In this document: positions 7,613 to 11,707 of the stretch, in pieces | Position numbering within the stretch: the first letter of the stretch is position 1 | Layout: the number at the start of each line of letters is the position of its first letter | DNA from: Fidelibacterota bacterium | Lineage (GTDB): Bacteria > Fidelibacterota > Marinisomatia > Marinisomatales > UBA1611 | NCBI GenBank assembly: GCA_012964275.1 | Contig: DTUG01000135.1 | Span: 1 to 11,707 of the forward strand | DNA: 11,707 nucleotides | Direction: 5' to 3' | Made by a program: the position numbers and the translations under genes | Notes under the pieces: generated by a model | What the model was told of the DNA's origin: nothing | Seen by the model: the letters and a program-made list of their open reading frames with translations, nothing else | Database searches by the model: none

Positions 7613-10044
7613 TGCTTAGCTCATTTATTCTGTTTCAACTGGCATCAGCTATTTTTTTAAGATTTTTTACCCCTGCCGGGCCTGTTTATTACTTTATCAT
7701 CTTATTACATATTACTTCAGGAGTAGGAATCATATTTATCTTGCTTGTATATGGCGGTAGTAAATCGACACAATTGAACGGGTTGAGTCACACTGTCAGG
7801 CGTATGTTAGTAGCGACTTTGTCTTTTGGGCTATTGATAGCCGTTAACGGCCGCTCTGGTACTTTAGGAGAATTAATATTTACGGCTCATGTACTTTCTG
7901 CTATAGGGTTTTTGATTTCATTTTTTATTTTGGAGAAAATAAAAACTATAATTCTTTTAAAATATGGGGCAGGAGTTATTGGTATTTTCTTTCTTTTAGT
8001 TTCTGCCAATGCTCTTGCTGGATACATAGAGAAAAATAATGTAGCAAGCGAGAAAACCGACTTTTTTCCATCCCCGGCACAGACCGTATCACAGACATAT
8101 CTGGATCATGCAGCTATTAATCAATCTTTCCGTTGTGGAACCTCAGGTTGTCATCCAGACATCTATTCGCAGTGGCAACAATCTGCCCATCGGTTTTCTT
8201 CTTTTAATAATCCATTTTATACAGGCTCCGTAGATTATCTATTAGCTTCCAGTGATTCAACGGCTGTTCGTTGGTGTGCCGGCTGTCATGACCCGGTAAT
8301 GCTCCACACCGGTCTCTTAAAGGGTAAGCTTGATAAAAACAGCCCGGAAGCACACGCGGGGATTACCTGCGAAGTCTGCCATAATATAGTGGTAAAACCG
8401 GACATCACCGGGAATGGGAAATATATCATAGGCGAACCTGATGATTATCCCTTTTCAAGATCCACCGGGCTTTTGTCAAAGGTGAATAACATGCTCATCC
8501 GTGTAGATCCGAGAGCACATAAAAAGAATATGCTCAAACCTTTCCATTCGAAAAGTGAATACTGTCTGACATGCCATAAGGTGAGTTTGGATACACCCAT
8601 CAATCATTACCGCTGGCTTCGCGGCCAGGATGAGTACGATGCCTGGCAGCACAGCGGGGTAAGTGGAAATGCTGTAGCCAGTTTTTATGCCCCGCCTGCA
8701 CCCCTAAAATGTCAGGACTGCCACATGGCCTATGAAAAATCCCGTGATAAAGGTCACGATGGCGGCCAGGTTCGAGGACATTTCTTTAATGCTGTCAATA
8801 CGGCTTTGCCGGCACTTCCGAAATCACGGAATCAGAATTGGTTAGAAAGAACAACAGCCTTCATGCAGGATGATAAAATATCTGTGGATCTTTTTGGCAT
8901 AGTAGACAATAATGGTTTGAATGCACCGCTGGGTGATTGCTATACTTATGTGCCTGGACAGGAATTACAGTTTGAAGTCGTGGTTCGAACAAGAGATATT
9001 GGCCATGAATTTCCCGGTGGCACTATTGATTCCAATGAACCGTGGCTCCAGGTGGAAGGTCGGGATCAGTCAGGACATCTTGTGTTTAGCAGCGGTCATC
9101 TGGAACCAGATCAATCGGTAGATGCAAGAGCGCACTTTTTTCGGGGACTTCTCTTAGATAAAAATGGGGAATTTATACTCAAACGTAACCCACATGAATG
9201 GGTGACAACACTGTATAAAAATACTATACCACCGGGATCCGCTGAAGTAATTCATTACCGCTGGTCGATCCCTCAGGATTTTGATCAATCGGTTAAAATT
9301 GTTGTTCACTTGTACTATCGGAAATTCAATCGCAGTATAACGGAAACATTCTTAGAAAACCCAATAGATTTGCCAATTATAACCATGGCAACGGATACTC
9401 TTCGCTTGTTACCTGGAACGCCGGATTGCGATCAGGATACGAAAGCTTTCCTGAGGATAAATGATTATGGTATTGGGATGCTTAGACAGAACAATCTGGC
9501 AGCGGCACGTCGTGCATTTGAACAGGTTGTAGATATAAACCCTGAATATGCCGATGGTTTTGTAAACCTGGCTCGTATTTTGATCAAGGAGGGAAAATTT
9601 ACTGCTGCTGAACGTGCTCTTGATAAAGCTATTCAAATAAAAAATGGATTACCTAAAGCATACTATTTCCGAAGCCTGATTCGGAAAAAACAGGGGAATT
9701 ATAAAGAAGCTGTCAAATTGTTTGAGACAGTGCGTCTCAAATTTCCTAATGACCGTATCTTGCTGAAAGAGTTGGGGCAAACATATTACTTTTTGGAGCA
9801 GTTTGACCTGGCCCTGACGATGTTTCATAATGCTTTGCTCATTGATCCGGAAGATACCCAGGCTCACTATAATCTGATGCTTATCCACAAAAAAATAGGG
9901 AACCAGGTTAAAGCACGCGACCATCAGAATTATTATTTGAAGTACAAACCGGATGAAGCGGCCCGGGCTGTCAGTCAGTCAGCTCGACTTCGATTTCCAA
10001 ATGCAAACAATGAAGCCCAGTTGGTTCATCATCATGAGCTATAG
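7612..10044 (+). CDS. Membrane-anchored five-haem cytochrome c fused to C-terminal TPRs
   Basis: An 810-aa predicted electron-transfer protein. About five membrane helices occupy residues 4-19, 25-47, 63-79, 86-106 and 112-134. Lys/Arg-rich loops at 50-64 and 108-117 put the N-terminus inside and the rest in the periplasm. The haem domain has a CX4CH site at 175-181 (CGTSGCH) and four CXXCH sites at 222 (CAGCH), 253 (CEVCH), 318 (CLTCH) and 367 (CQDCH). The WQQSAH motif at 188-193 recalls the cytochrome c554-like group. Residues 424-580 are beta-rich and His-containing (RTRDIGHEFPGG, AHFFRG). Five 34-residue TPRs fill 614-782, and the tail ends HHHEL. His33 and His93 lie at equal depth in helices 2 and 4 and could bind a b-type haem. 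The ATG shares TAATG with the TPR gene's stop, indicating coupling. The redox partner, substrate and direction of electron flow are unknown. Confidence 0.88.
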   Translation: MLSSFILFQLASAIFLRFFTPAGPVYYFIILLHITSGVGIIFILLVYGGSKSTQLNGLSHTVRRMLVATLSFGLLIAVNGRSGTLGELIFTAHVLSAIGFLISFFILEKIKTIILLKYGAGVIGIFFLLVSANALAGYIEKNNVASEKTDFFPSPAQTVSQTYLDHAAINQSFRCGTSGCHPDIYSQWQQSAHRFSSFNNPFYTGSVDYLLASSDSTAVRWCAGCHDPVMLHTGLLKGKLDKNSPEAHAGITCEVCHNIVVKPDITGNGKYIIGEPDDYPFSRSTGLLSKVNNMLIRVDPRAHKKNMLKPFHSKSEYCLTCHKVSLDTPINHYRWLRGQDEYDAWQHSGVSGNAVASFYAPPAPLKCQDCHMAYEKSRDKGHDGGQVRGHFFNAVNTALPALPKSRNQNWLERTTAFMQDDKISVDLFGIVDNNGLNAPLGDCYTYVPGQELQFEVVVRTRDIGHEFPGGTIDSNEPWLQVEGRDQSGHLVFSSGHLEPDQSVDARAHFFRGLLLDKNGEFILKRNPHEWVTTLYKNTIPPGSAEVIHYRWSIPQDFDQSVKIVVHLYYRKFNRSITETFLENPIDLPIITMATDTLRLLPGTPDCDQDTKAFLRINDYGIGMLRQNNLAAARRAFEQVVDINPEYADGFVNLARILIKEGKFTAAERALDKAIQIKNGLPKAYYFRSLIRKKQGNYKEAVKLFETVRLKFPNDRILLKELGQTYYFLEQFDLALTMFHNALLIDPEDTQAHYNLMLIHKKIGNQVKARDHQNYYLKYKPDEAARAVSQSARLRFPNANNEAQLVHHHEL

Positions 10045-10103
10045 AAATTGTTATTACGGTTTATAGATGCTGTGATGCTAAATTCGATTCCTCTTTTTCG
10101 TTT
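10045..10103 (+). other. Short intergenic spacer, no terminator seen
   Basis: This 59-bp AT-rich gap holds no hairpin followed by a T-run and no Shine-Dalgarno sequence before the ATG at 10104. The methyltransferase genes could be read through from the cytochrome gene or have a promoter that I cannot define here. Confidence 0.4.
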
Positions 10104-11033
10104 ATGATTTACAGTATTATAAAACAAAAACTCTCGACTAATAAACCTATTCTTTTGGATGGGGGTATTGGGACGGAAGTACTCCGCCGCGGTGTCCGCT
10201 GGCGTCAGCATGGTATCGAAGATGCTCCCGATGTCATCCGCGAAATACATGTTGACTATCTAGAAGCTGGAATTGATGTTCTCACCACCCACACCTTCAA
10301 TTTGACAAAGCGTAATTTTATCAACTTCTTTCGGGATGTGGATCATATGGCTTTGATTGGTGCTCCAGACCTATCAACAAAAGCGATGGAATTGTGCCGT
10401 TCCGCAGTGTCTCTGGCGAAAGAAGCATTAACACATACAGACAAGACAGAAATAGTCCCACTGGCCGGCTCCATTTCACCAGTCATGCATTTATTCCGAC
10501 CTGATCTGTCACCATCTAAGGAGGATTGTTTAACTCATCATAGAGAGTGTGTAGATGTTTTATCAGACTGTGGTGTTGACTTTATCTTTTTTGAAGGAAT
10601 GAATAATACCAGTGAAGCTCAGGCAGCTCTGCAGGCAGCCTTAGAGTTTGATCTCCCTGTGTGGATAAGTTTTGTTCCTGGTTTGGATGGAAATTTATTA
10701 AACGGTGAGTCACTTTTGGATGCGGCGAATCTTGTCCGGAGCCAGGGTGCTGAGGCTGTGCTCGTTTCTGCTGGGAGCATACCTATGATAACGAAAAGTC
10801 TGCCCAATATTATTAATGGATCACCCTGTGGCGCCAAGGCGATCATTGGCCGATACAGTCCTCCCAGTTGGAAGCCAGACTTTTATCCCCGCTTCGAAGA
10901 CACCGATGAAGTATCACCAAGAAAATATGCTCAGGAGGTAAATAGCTGGTTGGATCAAGGTATTCAGATTGTGGGCGGATCCAGTGGAACAACACCTGAA
11001 CATATCCGAGCTGTACGCAAAGTGATAGGCTAA
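10104..11033 (+). CDS. Homocysteine S-methyltransferase-family protein lacking the zinc-binding cysteines
   Basis: A complete 309-aa single-domain TIM barrel of the homocysteine S-methyltransferase family (MmuM, BHMT and the MetH N-terminal module). Family enzymes move a methyl group to homocysteine, activated on zinc held by three cysteines. Fold markers are present: LLDGGIGTEVLRRG at 17-30, DVLTTHTF at 58-65, FFEG at 162-165 and GTTPEHIRAV at 295-304. The zinc ligands are not. The position usually NC is SA (Ala223), and the usual GGCCGTTPEH reads GGSSGTTPEH (Ser293, Ser294). TTNTF is also changed to TTHTF, and the usual ET motif to EG. Length and reading frame are intact, so this looks like a diverged but maintained paralogue, not a decayed gene. 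It may bind another ligand, use no metal, or pair with the product of the next gene 4 nt downstream. Homocysteine methylation is doubtful. There is no clear ribosome binding site. Confidence 0.85.
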   Translation: MIYSIIKQKLSTNKPILLDGGIGTEVLRRGVRWRQHGIEDAPDVIREIHVDYLEAGIDVLTTHTFNLTKRNFINFFRDVDHMALIGAPDLSTKAMELCRSAVSLAKEALTHTDKTEIVPLAGSISPVMHLFRPDLSPSKEDCLTHHRECVDVLSDCGVDFIFFEGMNNTSEAQAALQAALEFDLPVWISFVPGLDGNLLNGESLLDAANLVRSQGAEAVLVSAGSIPMITKSLPNIINGSPCGAKAIIGRYSPPSWKPDFYPRFEDTDEVSPRKYAQEVNSWLDQGIQIVGGSSGTTPEHIRAVRKVIG

Positions 11034-11037
11034 AACC

Positions 11038-11707
11038 ATGGGCTATAAAGAATTAAAAAGTAAAATAGATGCCCGGCAGTTAACGTTTCTTGATGGTGGT
11101 ATTGGCACAGAGATACTGCGCCGGGGCTACACCTGGGCCAGCCACCAGCTGAAGAATGAACCAGAATTAAATTTGGAAATCCATCAGGATTACATAAATG
11201 CCGGTGCAGATGTGATTACCACCAACACCTTTCAGCTCAGCAAACGCAGTTTTCGAAGTCATTTTGCGAACGATGAACATCTGGAAGCTATAGGTGCCAA
11301 GGGACTATTGGACAGGGCCGGTGAATTAATTCATGAATCAGTTTCCCTGGCGGATAAAGCGCGCCGTTCTATGAATCATAATGACACTCTGATTGCAGCT
11401 TCCATTACCACTCTGGAGTGGTGTTTTCGCCCGGACCGCAGTCCGGATGCAAAAGAAATATATAATGAATATCTGGAAGAGCTAACAGACTATGCTGATG
11501 CTGGCGCAGATATTTTCCTGTTTGAGACATTCAATTCAACTCCGGAAGCAGAGGTAGCAATCAAAGCTGCAAAAGAAATTGGCATACCAGCATGGGTCGC
11601 CTTTGTTCCCTATCAGGATGGCCGCCTTCTGGGAGGTCAATCTATGACAGAAGTAGCAGATGCAATGGCTCGAAATGAACCGGATGTACTTTTGTTAAAC
11701 TGTGCCC
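11038..11707 (+). CDS. Homocysteine S-methyltransferase-family protein, N-terminal part (3' truncated by the window)
   Basis: The first 223 residues of a tandem paralogue of the preceding gene; the frame is open to the window edge. The ATG at 11038 is 4 nt after the previous stop, so the pair is surely co-transcribed. Alignable markers are LDGGIGTEILRRG at 18-30, DVITTNTF at 58-65 (canonical Asn, unlike its neighbour), FETFNSTPEAE at 162-172 and LLLNCA at 218-223. Cys222 is where the first zinc ligand is expected; the CC pair would lie beyond the window. It therefore looks like the more conventional member of the pair, probably transferring a methyl group to homocysteine or a related thiol in the cytoplasm. 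The methyl donor (S-methylmethionine, a betaine or another) cannot be told. Both paralogues share an FRPD motif (130-133 here, 131-134 in the neighbour), suggesting a common subfamily. Confidence 0.85.
   Translation, partial: MGYKELKSKIDARQLTFLDGGIGTEILRRGYTWASHQLKNEPELNLEIHQDYINAGADVITTNTFQLSKRSFRSHFANDEHLEAIGAKGLLDRAGELIHESVSLADKARRSMNHNDTLIAASITTLEWCFRPDRSPDAKEIYNEYLEELTDYADAGADIFLFETFNSTPEAEVAIKAAKEIGIPAWVAFVPYQDGRLLGGQSMTEVADAMARNEPDVLLLNCA

Noticed and set aside
10024..10041. HHHEL tail of the cytochrome as an engineered tag or a metal site
   Set aside because: The context is a natural chromosome, only three His are consecutive, and nothing around it suggests a vector. A functional role cannot be argued from the sequence.

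Overview
The window looks like a gene-dense bacterial chromosome segment from the FCB side of the tree (Neomarinimicrobiota/'Marinimicrobia', Calditrichota or a similar lineage). The reasons are a TonB-receptor-like barrel next to a protein with a type IX secretion (T9SS)-like C-terminal domain and a PorV/PorQ-family barrel, a CRTAC1-type VCBS/ASPIC-UnbV protein, and many TPRs. The lineage is an inference from gene content, not a match. Every real gene is on the + strand and the code is standard.

Region 1 (1-3785), envelope module: the 3' end of a TonB-dependent-receptor-like barrel, a 687-aa secreted protein with a C-terminal sorting-type domain, and a PorV/PorQ-like barrel. The genes are 20-24 bp apart, the last two have clear ribosome binding sites, and a near-perfect intrinsic terminator (3812-3843) closes the module.

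Region 2 (3906-10044), three tightly linked genes. The first is a secreted CRTAC1-family protein with an unusual AT-rich N-terminal domain. The second is an exported protein built almost wholly of TPRs, which has no ATG/GTG/TTG available for its signal peptide; the best start is an AUC behind GGGAGGAG. The third is an 810-aa fusion of about five membrane helices, a five-haem c-type cytochrome domain, a beta domain and five TPRs. The genes overlap by 19 nt (if AUC is the start) and 1 nt, so they are probably translated together. I know of no established function for this trio; an envelope redox or electron-transfer assembly is the simplest reading.

Region 3 (10104-11707), tandem homocysteine S-methyltransferase-family paralogues. 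The first is complete but lacks all three cysteines expected to bind the catalytic zinc (Ala223, Ser293, Ser294). The second begins 4 nt after the first, keeps the first zinc cysteine (Cys222), and runs off the window before the other two could be seen.

The least explained points are the AUC-type start, the cytochrome-TPR membrane fusion with two intramembrane histidines at matching depth, and the zinc-less methyltransferase paralogue. No tRNA, rRNA, CRISPR, insertion sequence or riboswitch was recognised.
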